A stretch of DNA of 64,000 nt from Oscillospiraceae bacterium (GTDB taxonomy: Bacteria > Bacillota > Clostridia > Oscillospirales > Acutalibacteraceae), in contig SVOJ01000001.1 of the NCBI GenBank assembly GCA_015066385.1, positions 62,001 to 126,000 of the forward strand, written 5' to 3'. This document shows, one piece after another, positions 1 to 8,135 of the stretch. The notes beneath the pieces are model-generated. The model had not been told where the DNA came from. It did not search any database and was given only the letters and a program-made list of their open reading frames with translations. How positions within the stretch are numbered: position 1 is the first letter of the stretch; every line of letters begins with the position of its first letter. The position numbers and the translations under genes are program-made.

Positions 1-2330
1 TCAAGTTCTTTTATCGCTTTTAAATATCCGTCTTTGCCACCGAAATATGATGCGATTTTTGAAGGTTTACCATATTTTTTAAAGTCTTCAAGTTTAAGAA
101 CCTCTGTTTTTTCTATTTCGTAAATGCCTGTATTCATATATCTGTCAAGTAAGGTTTCGAGGACTTCTCTTGCTACACCACTGTATTTGCTTAAGAAATC
201 ACGCTTCTTAACATTGTTAGCACGCTCACGGCGTGTAAGAGGCTTTTTATCATAAGCGACATGGCAGATAAAGTCGAAATCATCAACAGCTTCCATTCCT
301 TGTTCTTCTTTCATCTGCTGCAAATCAATCCCTTGTTCTGCAAGCAGGTTCTTAATAGCCTCTTTCTTTTCCTCAGCGGTCCACTGACGGATGAAATTAT
401 CAAGAGAAGCATATTTACCAAGAATATTAGATTTAGTATAGTCAACTATGCTTTCCTGACGAAGAAGCTTTCCATTTGCATCGTAAACAGAAACTGTTTT
501 ACCTAAAATTTGAACATTGCAGCCTCTTTCATCTACTATATATTTTTCAGTGGGAACAACCGGAGGAGTAAGACCTCCACCGCTGCCTGAACCTCCGCCA
601 CCAGGCTTGTGGTCAGGGTCATATCCGTCAACCGTCTCAATGGGGCCGTCCCAATCAGGGTCGGCAAAAAGACGTGTTACATTACGGAAATCCATAACAA
701 CAAAATGATTTTTACCTTCTTTTTCACGAAGACGAGTTCCACGACCTATAATCTGCTTGAATTCAGTCATAGAACTAATCATTTCATCAAGAACAATAAG
801 TTTAGTCATCTTACAATCCGCGCCTGTGGAAAGCAACTTTGATGTTGTTGCAATAACAGGATATGGCGCTGAAACAGATATAAAATAATCAAGTTTGCTT
901 TTTCCATATGCGTCAGAACCCGTGATACGAACAACATAATCAGGATTCTCTTTGCACATATCGGCATTAAGATTATTAAGGGCAATTCGCATTCTTTCAG
1001 CGTGGTCCTCTGTTGCACAGAAAACAATGGTTTTCTGCATTCTGTCGGTACTCTTAAGATATTCAGTAATTTCTCTTGCGACCTCATAGGTACGGTCTTC
1101 GAGAATGATGTTGTAGTCAAAATCACTGTTGGTATAAATTTTATCTTCTATTTCATAGCCGTTTTTATCAAGCTGCCCCTTATAAGGTCTCCATCCCTCA
1201 CCGATGTTTGTTTTGATATTTATAACTTTAAACGGTGCAAGGAAACCGTCTTCAATGCCTTCACGAAGGCTGTAGGTGTATATCGGTTCACCAAAGTAAT
1301 CAATGTTCGAAATATACTTTGTTTCCTTTGGTGTTGCTGTCATACCAATCTGCGTAGCTGATGAGAAATATTCAAGAATTTTACGCCAGTTGCTGTCTTT
1401 TTTTGCCGAGCCTCTGTGACACTCATCTACTATAATGAGGTCAAAGAAATCTTTATTGAAGAGCTTAGCAAAACGCTCAACAGCATCTTCGCCGCCAGTT
1501 TCATCATCCTCATCATTGCTATTTCCGGCAAGCTGCTGATAAAGAGAAAAATACACTTCGTGAGAAGTTATTGTAACAGGGTCATCTTTTGCAAAATTGA
1601 TTTTATGTATAGTTTTTTCAAGTGGTGAAAAGTCCTGCTGAATAGATTGGTCAACAAGAATGTTTCTGTCCGCAAGGTATAATACCTTTTTCTTGAGATT
1701 GCTCTTCAACAGACGATATACAATCTGGAAAGCGGTATATGTTTTGCCCGTGCCTGTAGCCATAACAAGCAAAAGACGGTCTTGACCCTTTGCGATTGCC
1801 TCAACAGTACGGTTAATTGCATTGCGCTGATAATAACGAGGGTCATAGGTATTCTGACTTGAATAGTAAGGCTGTGCAATTACCTTCTTTTCATTATCAG
1901 TTATGCCTTGTGCTTCCCAACGGGCTGTTAATTCATCAGCTGTGGGAAACTCATCCATAGAGAGTTCTCGCTCTACTCCTGTTAAAAAGTCGTATTCTTG
2001 AAAACCGTCACCGTTTGAGCTGTAAGCAAAGGGAACATCAAGCATTTGTGCATATGTTTTAGCCTGCTGAAGTCCATATGAGATAGAATGGTTGTTATCT
2101 TTTGCTTCAACAATGGCAATGGGCTTGTACTTATTAAGATACAAAACATAGTCAGCTTTTTTTGGCTTTTCTCTTGCAACAAGATTACCTTTAAGGTTAA
2201 TACGACCATCGGTGATTCTTGTTTCCATAGTCATACTGTCAAGACCCCATTTGCTTTGTATAGCTGGGGTTATGTACTGAAGCTTAATATCTTCTTCTGT
2301 CATTTGTTTTTTGCTTAATACGGGACTCAT
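1..2330 (-). CDS. hsdR: Type I restriction enzyme R subunit, 3' end outside window
   Basis: ATP-dependent translocase/nuclease subunit of a type I restriction-modification complex. 776 codons are open from the ATG at 2330 to the left edge, so the C-terminus is missing. Visible: an N-terminal PD-(D/E)XK nuclease (D60, then EAK at 75-77), helicase motif I ATGTGKT at about 191-197, motif II DECH at 302-305, and a motif VI-like IIGRGTRLR stretch. A Gly-rich linker follows the helicase core. It lies 65 nt downstream of mrr on the same strand, preceded by GGAGGGCG. The HsdM and HsdS genes are not in view and would be expected further left. Family assignment is firm; specificity is unknown. Confidence 0.93.
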   Translation of the reverse strand, partial: MSPVLSKKQMTEEDIKLQYITPAIQSKWGLDSMTMETRITDGRINLKGNLVAREKPKKADYVLYLNKYKPIAIVEAKDNNHSISYGLQQAKTYAQMLDVPFAYSSNGDGFQEYDFLTGVERELSMDEFPTADELTARWEAQGITDNEKKVIAQPYYSSQNTYDPRYYQRNAINRTVEAIAKGQDRLLLVMATGTGKTYTAFQIVYRLLKSNLKKKVLYLADRNILVDQSIQQDFSPLEKTIHKINFAKDDPVTITSHEVYFSLYQQLAGNSNDEDDETGGEDAVERFAKLFNKDFFDLIIVDECHRGSAKKDSNWRKILEYFSSATQIGMTATPKETKYISNIDYFGEPIYTYSLREGIEDGFLAPFKVINIKTNIGEGWRPYKGQLDKNGYEIEDKIYTNSDFDYNIILEDRTYEVAREITEYLKSTDRMQKTIVFCATEDHAERMRIALNNLNADMCKENPDYVVRITGSDAYGKSKLDYFISVSAPYPVIATTSKLLSTGADCKMTKLIVLDEMISSMTEFKQIIGRGTRLREKEGKNHFVVMDFRNVTRLFADPDWDGPIETVDGYDPDHKPGGGGSGSGGGLTPPVVPTEKYIVDERGCNVQILGKTVSVYDANGKLLRQESIVDYTKSNILGKYASLDNFIRQWTAEEKKEAIKNLLAEQGIDLQQMKEEQGMEAVDDFDFICHVAYDKKPLTRRERANNVKKRDFLSKYSGVAREVLETLLDRYMNTGIYEIEKTEVLKLEDFKKYGKPSKIASYFGGKDGYLKAIKEL

Positions 2331-2395
2331 ATTTACGCCCTCCTTAATACAACTTCTATATAATAAAAATTATCGGAAGTTGATGATAAAAAAAA

Positions 2396-3301
2396 TTATT
2401 CTTCGCTATTATAAAAATCATCTAAAACATAAGTTTGTACTGGCGTTATGTAAAGCTCATATCTCTTTACAAGTCTTACAAGCTCATTGCCATCAATTAA
2501 AGTAATTGGCGAACCTTCTCTTGCGGCGATTCTTGCAGCATTTGTAAATCTACCATTTGTAATAAACACACCATAATCAGCTTGATATTTATTCATAGCC
2601 CCTAAGAACTGATTGATTTCAGGTTCTCTAACGGGTGCTACATTGTATCTTTTGCACTGAATAACAACTCTTGTTGTTCTAAAATCATTTGCATCTATAT
2701 GATAACCATATCCATCTATACCGCCATCATTACTGATTTGAACACCTTTCTCTGTGAATTCGACTCCCATTTTATTAAGTAACGCTCTTGAGAAAGCTTC
2801 AAACTTCTTAGGAGACATTTTTGAAATAGCCGCAAGAAGGATTTCCTTGAAATCGTCCTTAATTTTTTCTTCCGCTTGAGTTTCTTCTTCACTATCTGAA
2901 ACATCAACAACCCTATTTTTCTTATTGTTTTTGCTTATTTCTTCCCAGTGTACCTTTGACGCTTCAATAACATCTTTTTGAACATTAAGAGCATCAACAT
3001 CAAGATATAAACCTTTTTCAGTCAAAGTGACGGGAGAAGTATCTGTATAGGTTAATAATCCAATGAAATACAAATCTTTAATCGCAAAGTTGAATTTAAA
3101 ATTGAATTCTTTGTATGTATTTCCTGTTTTCTTGGATGTCTTTTCAAGTTCAGCATAGTCAGCAATTTGGTCATCCATATCGGCAATTCTTTCTTTAATT
3201 TCAGAACGCTCAAGCTGTCCGCCAGCTGCTTGTAAAACTTTTAAGATAGGTTTAATCAAATATGCTATTTTTCCGTCCGCAGATAATTCCTTTAACTTCA
3301 T
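2396..3301 (-). CDS. mrr: Mrr-type restriction endonuclease
   Basis: 301-residue modification-dependent restriction endonuclease of the Mrr family. Residues 1-110 look like the winged-helix Mrr N-terminal domain. Residues 155-290 are the Mrr catalytic domain, with E168 in KKFEAFSRALL, D196 in GGIDGYG and Q215-C-K217 in VIQCKRY, the PD-(D/E)XK signature. A highly charged linker (residues 130-150) joins the two. The ATG at 3301 follows AAAGGGG. Mrr enzymes typically cut methylated DNA, which is of note because the prophage further right carries two methyltransferases. It is probably cotranscribed with hsdR, which starts 65 nt downstream. Confidence 0.9.
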   Translation of the reverse strand: MKLKELSADGKIAYLIKPILKVLQAAGGQLERSEIKERIADMDDQIADYAELEKTSKKTGNTYKEFNFKFNFAIKDLYFIGLLTYTDTSPVTLTEKGLYLDVDALNVQKDVIEASKVHWEEISKNNKKNRVVDVSDSEEETQAEEKIKDDFKEILLAAISKMSPKKFEAFSRALLNKMGVEFTEKGVQISNDGGIDGYGYHIDANDFRTTRVVIQCKRYNVAPVREPEINQFLGAMNKYQADYGVFITNGRFTNAARIAAREGSPITLIDGNELVRLVKRYELYITPVQTYVLDDFYNSEE

Positions 3302-3351
3302 AATCTAACCCCTTTAATTCCACTTGAGATTCATTACAATAATACTTATAC

Positions 3352-3380
3352 ATAATAGCACAAAATTTCCTAATAAACAA
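3352..3380 (-). promoter_or_regulatory. Putative sigma-A promoter for mrr-hsdR
   Basis: On the minus strand TTGTTT (3380-3375) and TATTAT (3357-3352) are separated by 17 nt, about 50 nt upstream of the mrr start. Matches are good but not perfect, and there is no experimental support. Confidence 0.5.
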
Positions 3381-3428
3381 TGCTTTTTATAGTACATTTT
3401 CTTCAAGTACATTTATTTGGACCGAAAA

Positions 3429-3474
3429 AGAGAAAAAGACGAATATAGATAAAAACCCATATGTCTTTTTCTCT
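3429..3474 (-). terminator. Intrinsic terminator of the ImmA/IrrE operon
   Basis: A perfect 12-bp inverted repeat (AGAGAAAAAGAC / GTCTTTTTCTCT) with a 22-nt loop lies 8 nt after the stop of the last gene of the minus-strand operon. The distal arm is T-rich on the minus strand. Confidence 0.75.
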
Positions 3475-3481
3475 TGTTCTC

Positions 3482-3769
3482 TTACGCAATCTTCCGCTCA
3501 ACAAACCATCTACCAATGTAATTTCCAGTAAGGTTCGTACTTCTTTCAAAGAAAAGATAGCTTTGTTTTCCTTTGATTAATATTGTGTATCTGTCACCTT
3601 GACCGCCGGCTTTCATAGCAGGTGCTTGTCTTATATCAAGGATTCGTTCAATTGTAAATTTCTCTCCATCTTCCCAGGTGATTTCCCTTGGAAGCATTGT
3701 GCCGTCTTCAGAAAAATCCGTCTTAACGGCTACATAAACTTTTATAGGTTTAGCAGTAGTAGTCTGCAT
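3482..3769 (-). CDS. Small hypothetical protein, last gene of the ImmA/IrrE operon
   Basis: 95-residue protein of unknown function. The start at 3769 (MQTTTAKPIK) is chosen because GGAGG sits 7 nt upstream; a longer reading to 3826 would lie inside the protease gene. It overlaps the 3' end of the ImmA/IrrE gene by 20 nt, so translation is probably coupled. The protein is basic and beta-rich, with IKVYVAVKTDF, ITWEDGEKFTIERIL and YTILIKGKQSYLFFE. The pattern resembles small DUF6504-like proteins only weakly. Its constant coupling to a protease gene suggests an accessory role in repressor control; this is inference. Confidence 0.75.
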   Translation of the reverse strand: MQTTTAKPIKVYVAVKTDFSEDGTMLPREITWEDGEKFTIERILDIRQAPAMKAGGQGDRYTILIKGKQSYLFFERSTNLTGNYIGRWFVERKIA

Positions 3770-4304
3770 TTTCAGGAACCTCCATGTTACGCATAAAATT
3801 ACTACGGGCGTTTGTTGGTGGCTCAACTAACATAAAACCTTTCCATTTCATAACACGGAACTTAAAGTCTAAAAGTTCTGCCGGAACACGCAGTGATGCT
3901 GCGGCTGTGAAGAAGGTTGTATCTTGGTTCAAAGCCTCAAGTACATCCTTATCCTCAAGAAGTAGTTCGGCGGCAAAAAGATTGGCGTCTTTTTCATAGA
4001 CAGAGGTCTGGTCGAACATTGCTACTTCATGGAAAGCGTGGATGCCGCTTTTTCGATGATTTTCTGCGTGGCATAATTCGTGAGCCACTATTATTCTTTG
4101 TATTACTTCTGGGAGGTCAGAGTTGACCGTAATAGTTCGGATTCGCTTGCTTTCAAGAAAGAAACCTTTTATTGCATCTGGTGCAGTACCTAACGATTGA
4201 AAAAGCAAAATAATACCCATTGCACGACACAGTTTAAATGGGTCACGCTCTTCATATTTTTTTACAAGAGTTTCAACCGAAGTATGGATTTCCTCGTAGG
4301 TCAA
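3750..4304 (-). CDS. ImmA/IrrE family metallopeptidase
   Basis: 184-residue Zn-dependent protease of the ImmA/IrrE class. Characterised members cleave Xre-type repressors (ICEBs1 ImmA) or DdrO (IrrE). The zinc site is visible as HELCH (residues 75-79) with the downstream acidic ligand in YEKDANLFAAELL (about 103-115). The start is taken as the TTG at 4304 because GGAGGG is 7 nt away; an upstream TTG at 4310 abuts the ribosome site. It is the fourth gene of the operon that begins with the Xre repressor at 6104, so that repressor is the likely substrate. Family is certain; substrate is inferred. Confidence 0.92.
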   Translation of the reverse strand: MTYEEIHTSVETLVKKYEERDPFKLCRAMGIILLFQSLGTAPDAIKGFFLESKRIRTITVNSDLPEVIQRIIVAHELCHAENHRKSGIHAFHEVAMFDQTSVYEKDANLFAAELLLEDKDVLEALNQDTTFFTAAASLRVPAELLDFKFRVMKWKGFMLVEPPTNARSNFMRNMEVPENADYYC

Positions 4305-4342
4305 TGCCAACCCTCCTTTACATTATAATGATATAAGGTATT

Positions 4343-4741
4343 TTACTCATGAAGGTAAATCTTAATATTTATCTTCAGCCATTTTCCTTTTTTCTCTTTT
4401 TGGGTGATTCTACCGAACAACAATTTCCCTGCATCCATCAAACGGGAAAATATAACATTATCCTCTTTTGGCACATAACCTATTTTTATACCATCGCTGT
4501 TTTTTATAACGATAGCTTTAGGGTCGTACTTGTTATCCGGTTCACGGTAAAAATTAAGTTTGTCATCAACATTCAAATGTGGTTCAAGCTCTTCAATTCC
4601 CGGAATGTGCGTTGTTCCTGCAACATAGCTATCAAAAAGGTAGATGTCTTTTTCAAATGGCTTAGGAATTGATAAGCCTCCTCCTTTTCCGTGGAACAAG
4701 CCAACGAGTCCGCCTTCATCACTTTTTATAATATCACTCAT
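4343..4741 (-). CDS. HIRAN domain protein
   Basis: 132-residue protein that is essentially one HIRAN domain. Seen: AGTTHIPGIEEL, the hallmark FYREPDNKYDPKAIVI followed by GIKIGYVPKEDN, and the closing RLMDAGKLLFGRI. HIRAN domains in HLTF/Rad5 proteins bind 3' single-stranded DNA ends at damaged or stalled forks. Stand-alone bacterial versions are mostly uncharacterised. It sits 4 nt after the J-like gene and 38 nt before the ImmA/IrrE gene. In this setting a damage-sensing input to the protease/repressor pair is plausible but unproven. Confidence 0.87.
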   Translation of the reverse strand: MSDIIKSDEGGLVGLFHGKGGGLSIPKPFEKDIYLFDSYVAGTTHIPGIEELEPHLNVDDKLNFYREPDNKYDPKAIVIKNSDGIKIGYVPKEDNVIFSRLMDAGKLLFGRITQKEKKGKWLKINIKIYLHE

Positions 4742-4745
4742 ATTA

Positions 4746-5549
4746 TCACCTTAATAATTCTTTTATTCGAGCCTCGTACCAATCATATACTTCTTTCAGT
4801 TCTTCAATTAGGCTTTGTAGTTCGGTCTTCTTTTCTTCTATCTTTTCCGGGTTGTTTACAACGTCTTTCATAGTGTACGGGTACTCTGATTTGATTTCTG
4901 AAATCTGTTGATGGATAAGTTCGAGGGATTTTGTAAGACGCTCTTTTTCTTTGGTTAACAATGCCATACCATTTTCTCCGACTTCCGGTATAACAGGGTC
5001 TGCGACCATTTCGTGGATAATTCGCAAGCTATTCAAGTCACCGTTTTCATACGCCTGAACTGCATTTTGGAACAGTTGCAGTTGGGCAAGTGTAACATCA
5101 GGATGCAAGTCAGGATGGAGTGCTTTCACAATATTACGATAAACTTTCTTTATTTCTATTGTCTCTTCTGCAGTGAGGGGTGTACCTTTACTGTGGTCGA
5201 GCGCCTTATTCATTTTGTCAATTTGTTCATCGAGGTGCTGTTGATATTCAGCAAATTCCTCATCGAGCTGTTCATCAATATCAATAAGAACAACCTTTTC
5301 CTGGCGATTCTTTTTTGCTTGGATAAGGTCTATTTTTCTTTTTAAACGCAATACAGCACAATGCAATTCATAAGCCTTATATTCAAGACTGCCAAGGGCT
5401 AACATATATGCAGTTTCTATATTTTTACAAACTACTAATTTGAGCTCGTCTCTTTCAAGTAGGAGCATTGATATCTCTGTTCTCAACTTCTCCACTTCTT
5501 TTTTCAACGCTTCAAAGTCAGGAAAAAGAATAATATTACTATCTTCCAT
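4746..5549 (-). CDS. J-domain-like coiled-coil protein
   Basis: 267-residue protein. Residues 10-115 are charged and helical (probable coiled coil). Residues 125-175 resemble a J domain: KKVYRNIVKALHPDLHPD, with HPD at 145-147 and again at 149-151, then FQNAVQAYENGD. Residues 200-267 form another long coiled coil. J domains stimulate Hsp70 ATPase, so host DnaK recruitment to the repressor or protease is a reasonable guess. The start at 5549 (MEDSN) is preferred; a GTG three codons upstream is possible. It is the second gene of the repressor operon. The function in this context is unknown. Confidence 0.8.
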   Translation of the reverse strand: MEDSNIILFPDFEALKKEVEKLRTEISMLLLERDELKLVVCKNIETAYMLALGSLEYKAYELHCAVLRLKRKIDLIQAKKNRQEKVVLIDIDEQLDEEFAEYQQHLDEQIDKMNKALDHSKGTPLTAEETIEIKKVYRNIVKALHPDLHPDVTLAQLQLFQNAVQAYENGDLNSLRIIHEMVADPVIPEVGENGMALLTKEKERLTKSLELIHQQISEIKSEYPYTMKDVVNNPEKIEEKKTELQSLIEELKEVYDWYEARIKELLR

Positions 5550-5672
5550 AAAACACACCTACCTCCATAATAATGTGACTACCAATTTGCAAAAATAATT
5601 ATACATTATGTAATGAGGGCATTCAATCCCCACATATAAAGTTTAACATCTTTACTGTCCCAAAATACGGAC

Positions 5673-6104
5673 TTAACCATTGTTCTTGCTGCCGAACTTA
5701 ATTTTAGCTTCTTCTTTACAAGTTATGTAAGCTTTCATAACGGCTTCAAAGAAGGCATCTTTCTGGTCTTGCGAAAGGTCGCCACCTGCAAACAGGGCTG
5801 CATTGTCTTTGAGAAGTTCATCCATATCACGAACACCCTTTGAACCATATAAAGCACGAGCTTGTTCAATGTATTCATCTTTTTCAATTTCTGCCAAGGG
5901 GTCTGTGCATTTTTCATCTGTGAGGTATTTTACAGATACCTTAAGAGCGTATGCGAGTTTTTCTGTGGTAGAACGTCTTGCCACTGCTCCTTCGGATTCA
6001 TAAGCAGTGATTGTACGGCGAGAAACACCTATTGCTTGGGCAAGTTCATCTTGAGTTAAGCCTGCTACTTCTCTGGCTCTTTTTACTTTGTCGGAAAAAG
6101 TCAT
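5673..6104 (-). CDS. Xre family repressor (ImmR-like)
   Basis: 143-residue DNA-binding protein with an N-terminal helix-turn-helix (residues 6-62: AREVAGLTQDELAQAIGVSR then RTITAYESEG) and a C-terminal helical part without LexA-type peptidase residues. The ATG at 6104 follows GGAGGG at 8 nt; earlier in-frame Met codons lack a ribosome site. It heads the minus-strand operon J-like / HIRAN / ImmA-IrrE / small protein. The divergent intergenic region carries five GAAGTT-type sites overlapping both promoters, so it probably represses itself and the DNA polymerase gene opposite. ImmA-type proteolysis would relieve this. Confidence 0.88.
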   Translation of the reverse strand: MTFSDKVKRAREVAGLTQDELAQAIGVSRRTITAYESEGAVARRSTTEKLAYALKVSVKYLTDEKCTDPLAEIEKDEYIEQARALYGSKGVRDMDELLKDNAALFAGGDLSQDQKDAFFEAVMKAYITCKEEAKIKFGSKNNG

Positions 6105-6160
6105 AATCATTCCCTCCATAAAAATTTTCAGTTGTAACTTCTCCAAAATCACAAAAGGTA

Positions 6161-6189
6161 TTGACAAACACATTTTTTGTCGCTAACAT
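6161..6189 (+). promoter_or_regulatory. Putative promoter toward the Y-family polymerase
   Basis: TTGACA at 6161-6166, a 17-nt spacer, then TAACAT at 6184-6189. Two GAAGTT sites lie just downstream of the -10, a repressing position. Confidence 0.5.
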
Positions 6190-6222
6190 AAAATTATGAG
6201 AAGTTTGAGAAGTTACGCATTG

Positions 6223-6252
6223 ATTATACACCTCTCAACTTCACATTGTCAA
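6223..6252 (-). promoter_or_regulatory. Consensus promoter for the Xre repressor operon
   Basis: On the minus strand a perfect TTGACA (6252-6247) and perfect TATAAT (6228-6223) are 18 nt apart. One GAAGTT operator lies inside the spacer, suggesting autorepression. Confidence 0.7.
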
Positions 6253-6294
6253 TACTTTTTGGGAAGTTAATTTGAGAAAAGTGGTGTTTTCTTG

Positions 6295-7533
6295 ATGGAA
6301 AGAGCAATTTTGCATAGTGACTTAAACTGTTTTTATGCTTCGGTGGAAATGATGCTTAACCCTAAATTAAGAGGAAAGGCTGTGGCTGTCTGTGGTTCGA
6401 CAGAAGAACGCCACGGCATTGTTCTCGCTAAATCAGAGAAAGCAAAAAAAGCGGGGGTAAAAACAGGAATGGTGAACTGGGAGGCAAAGCAGTTATGTAA
6501 GGATTTAATCGTTGTCCCGCCCCAATACGACCAATACCTTAAATACTCAAAGCTAACCCAGGCTATCTATCAAAGATATACCGACCTCATTGAACCTTTC
6601 GGTATGGATGAATGTTGGCTTGATGTAACAGGCAGCAGATATGTTTACGGAGATGCTATGACCATAGCTGAAGAAATCAGGCGCTCGGTTCGAGAAGAAT
6701 TAGGGTTGACTGTCAGTATCGGTGTTTCGTACAATAAAATATTTGCAAAATTAGGAAGTGATATGAAAAAGCCTGATGCAATCACAGAAATCCGGAAGGA
6801 AAACTTCAAAGAAAAGGTGTGGCCCCTCGACTGTAGTGAAATGATATACTGCGGAAGAGCCACAACAGCTAAATTGGCAAGAGTAGGTATTCATACAATC
6901 GGGGATGTAGCAAACGCAGATCCTCAATATTTAAAACTTCTGCTCGGTGTTAATGGTATAGCTCTTTGGAGATATGCCAACGGCACGGATTCTTCAAGAG
7001 TAATGCACCGAGATTTTGTTTCTCCCGTAAAATCTGTAGGACACGGAATTACCTGCATTTCTGACCTTGAAAATGATGATGAGGTATGGCGGGTGATTCT
7101 TGCATTGAGTCAGGATGTCGGTCACCGATTGAGGGTGCATCAGTTATCCGCTACCGGTGTACAGATATTTGTCAGAGGTAATGATTTGTTCGGCTCACAG
7201 TATCAGTGCAAATTACCGCTGAAAACACAACTGCCCTCAGAAATAGCCAAAGCTGGATATCAACTTTTCAAGGAAAAACACATCTGGCATTCTAACGTGA
7301 GGGCTGTAACCATTCGAGCAATAAACCTTGTACCACAAACTACGACCGAACAGTTATCTTTCTTTACCGATATTCAGAGAATTGAAAAAAGAGAACGACT
7401 GGAAGATGCCGTTGAGGACCTTCGCAGCCGTTTCGGTAAACAAGCTATTACTTACGGTTGTTTATTGCATAATCTTAAAATGCCACTTGATGGAAGGGAT
7501 AATGTTAAGATGCCAGGTATGATGTATGTGTAA
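6295..7533 (+). CDS. Y-family translesion DNA polymerase (DinB/UvrX-like)
   Basis: 412-residue error-prone polymerase of the ImpB/MucB/SamB family, which copies past damaged template. Catalytic acids are visible as D9 in HSDLNCFYASVE and D105-E106 in GMDECWLDV. The thumb and little-finger regions follow (SVGHGITCISDLENDDEVW, then a beta-rich C-terminus). ATG 6295 is preferred over the TTG at 6292. It is transcribed divergently from the Xre repressor operon across shared operators, so it is probably induced when the repressor is inactivated. Similar polymerases occur on plasmids, ICEs and phages. It lacks a LexA-type partner here. Confidence 0.9.
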   Translation: MERAILHSDLNCFYASVEMMLNPKLRGKAVAVCGSTEERHGIVLAKSEKAKKAGVKTGMVNWEAKQLCKDLIVVPPQYDQYLKYSKLTQAIYQRYTDLIEPFGMDECWLDVTGSRYVYGDAMTIAEEIRRSVREELGLTVSIGVSYNKIFAKLGSDMKKPDAITEIRKENFKEKVWPLDCSEMIYCGRATTAKLARVGIHTIGDVANADPQYLKLLLGVNGIALWRYANGTDSSRVMHRDFVSPVKSVGHGITCISDLENDDEVWRVILALSQDVGHRLRVHQLSATGVQIFVRGNDLFGSQYQCKLPLKTQLPSEIAKAGYQLFKEKHIWHSNVRAVTIRAINLVPQTTTEQLSFFTDIQRIEKRERLEDAVEDLRSRFGKQAITYGCLLHNLKMPLDGRDNVKMPGMMYV

Positions 7534-8135
7534 TTATAAGCATATAAATCGGGTTAACAATCACTGTCAATATTATTGTGCGTCGAAAATGCTAATTCTT
7601 TAGTTTGGCGGCGTTTTTACATGAAGTAGGTCACTTACCGTATACATAAAATAGTAATACCTAAATTGTGTTATTGAATGGATATTAGACAATAAATGTG
7701 TAGAAAATTAATTGAAACATTAGTTTTTTCTATCAAAAACTATATTTTTTTGGAAAAAGTAACATAAGTTTAGTTAATTTTGTAATTATTACTATTAAAA
7801 GACATACAATATAATGTTAACTTTGTAAGTTATACCAAAATTAGATTTTTTTTGAAAAATCCGTGTTACTTTTTACAATTTTGTTTTATGAATCTTTTGT
7901 CGAAAAACAAACTTTTTTATAATATTTATTCGAAAAAATTCGAACTATAATTCAAATCTACAATAAATTACAAATAAATTACTTGAAGTAAAATTCAAAT
8001 AGATATTGACAACACTGTGACTTTCAGATATAATTTAACTATCGAAAATCAATAACATTGCAGCGACTGCTGACATTTATAATAATATTGCATATAATAA
8101 TAGCAGTATTCGACAAAGAAAGGGATTGATAAATT
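7534..8135. other. AT-rich non-coding region, possible left prophage boundary
   Basis: 602 nt with no supportable coding sequence. The DNA is markedly AT-rich with short palindromes such as TTCGAAAAAATTCGAA near 7930. It separates the leftward switch/polymerase module from the early phage genes, so it is one candidate for the left attachment junction, but no core matching the DNA beside the recombinase genes (56.9 kb) was found by eye. The last 130 nt hold the promoter of the next gene. Confidence 0.45.
8006..8034 (+). promoter_or_regulatory. Consensus sigma-A promoter for the second Xre regulator
   Basis: Perfect TTGACA (8006-8011), a 17-nt spacer and perfect TATAAT (8029-8034), about 100 nt before the TTG start at 8136. 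The untranslated leader contains TCGA-containing short repeats that may be operators. Confidence 0.75.

Larger units (their letters stand above)
6136..6268. promoter_or_regulatory. Divergent control region with repeated GAAGTT operator sites
   Basis: Five near copies of the half-site (G)RGAAGTT occur at about 6136-6143 (reverse), 6198-6205, 6207-6214, 6237-6244 (reverse) and 6261-6268. Two of them are direct repeats 9 nt apart. They flank or overlap both promoters between the Xre gene and the polymerase gene, as expected for an autoregulated divergent switch. The binding protein is inferred to be the adjacent Xre repressor. Confidence 0.6.

Noticed and set aside
1002-1628. Plus-strand readings in the first 2.3 kb
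   Set aside because: They oppose the continuous HsdR frame, which has clear helicase motifs throughout.
7534-8135. Attachment site attL in the AT-rich gap
   Set aside because: No shared core with the DNA at 56921-56965 could be found by eye; kept only as a possibility in the feature entry.
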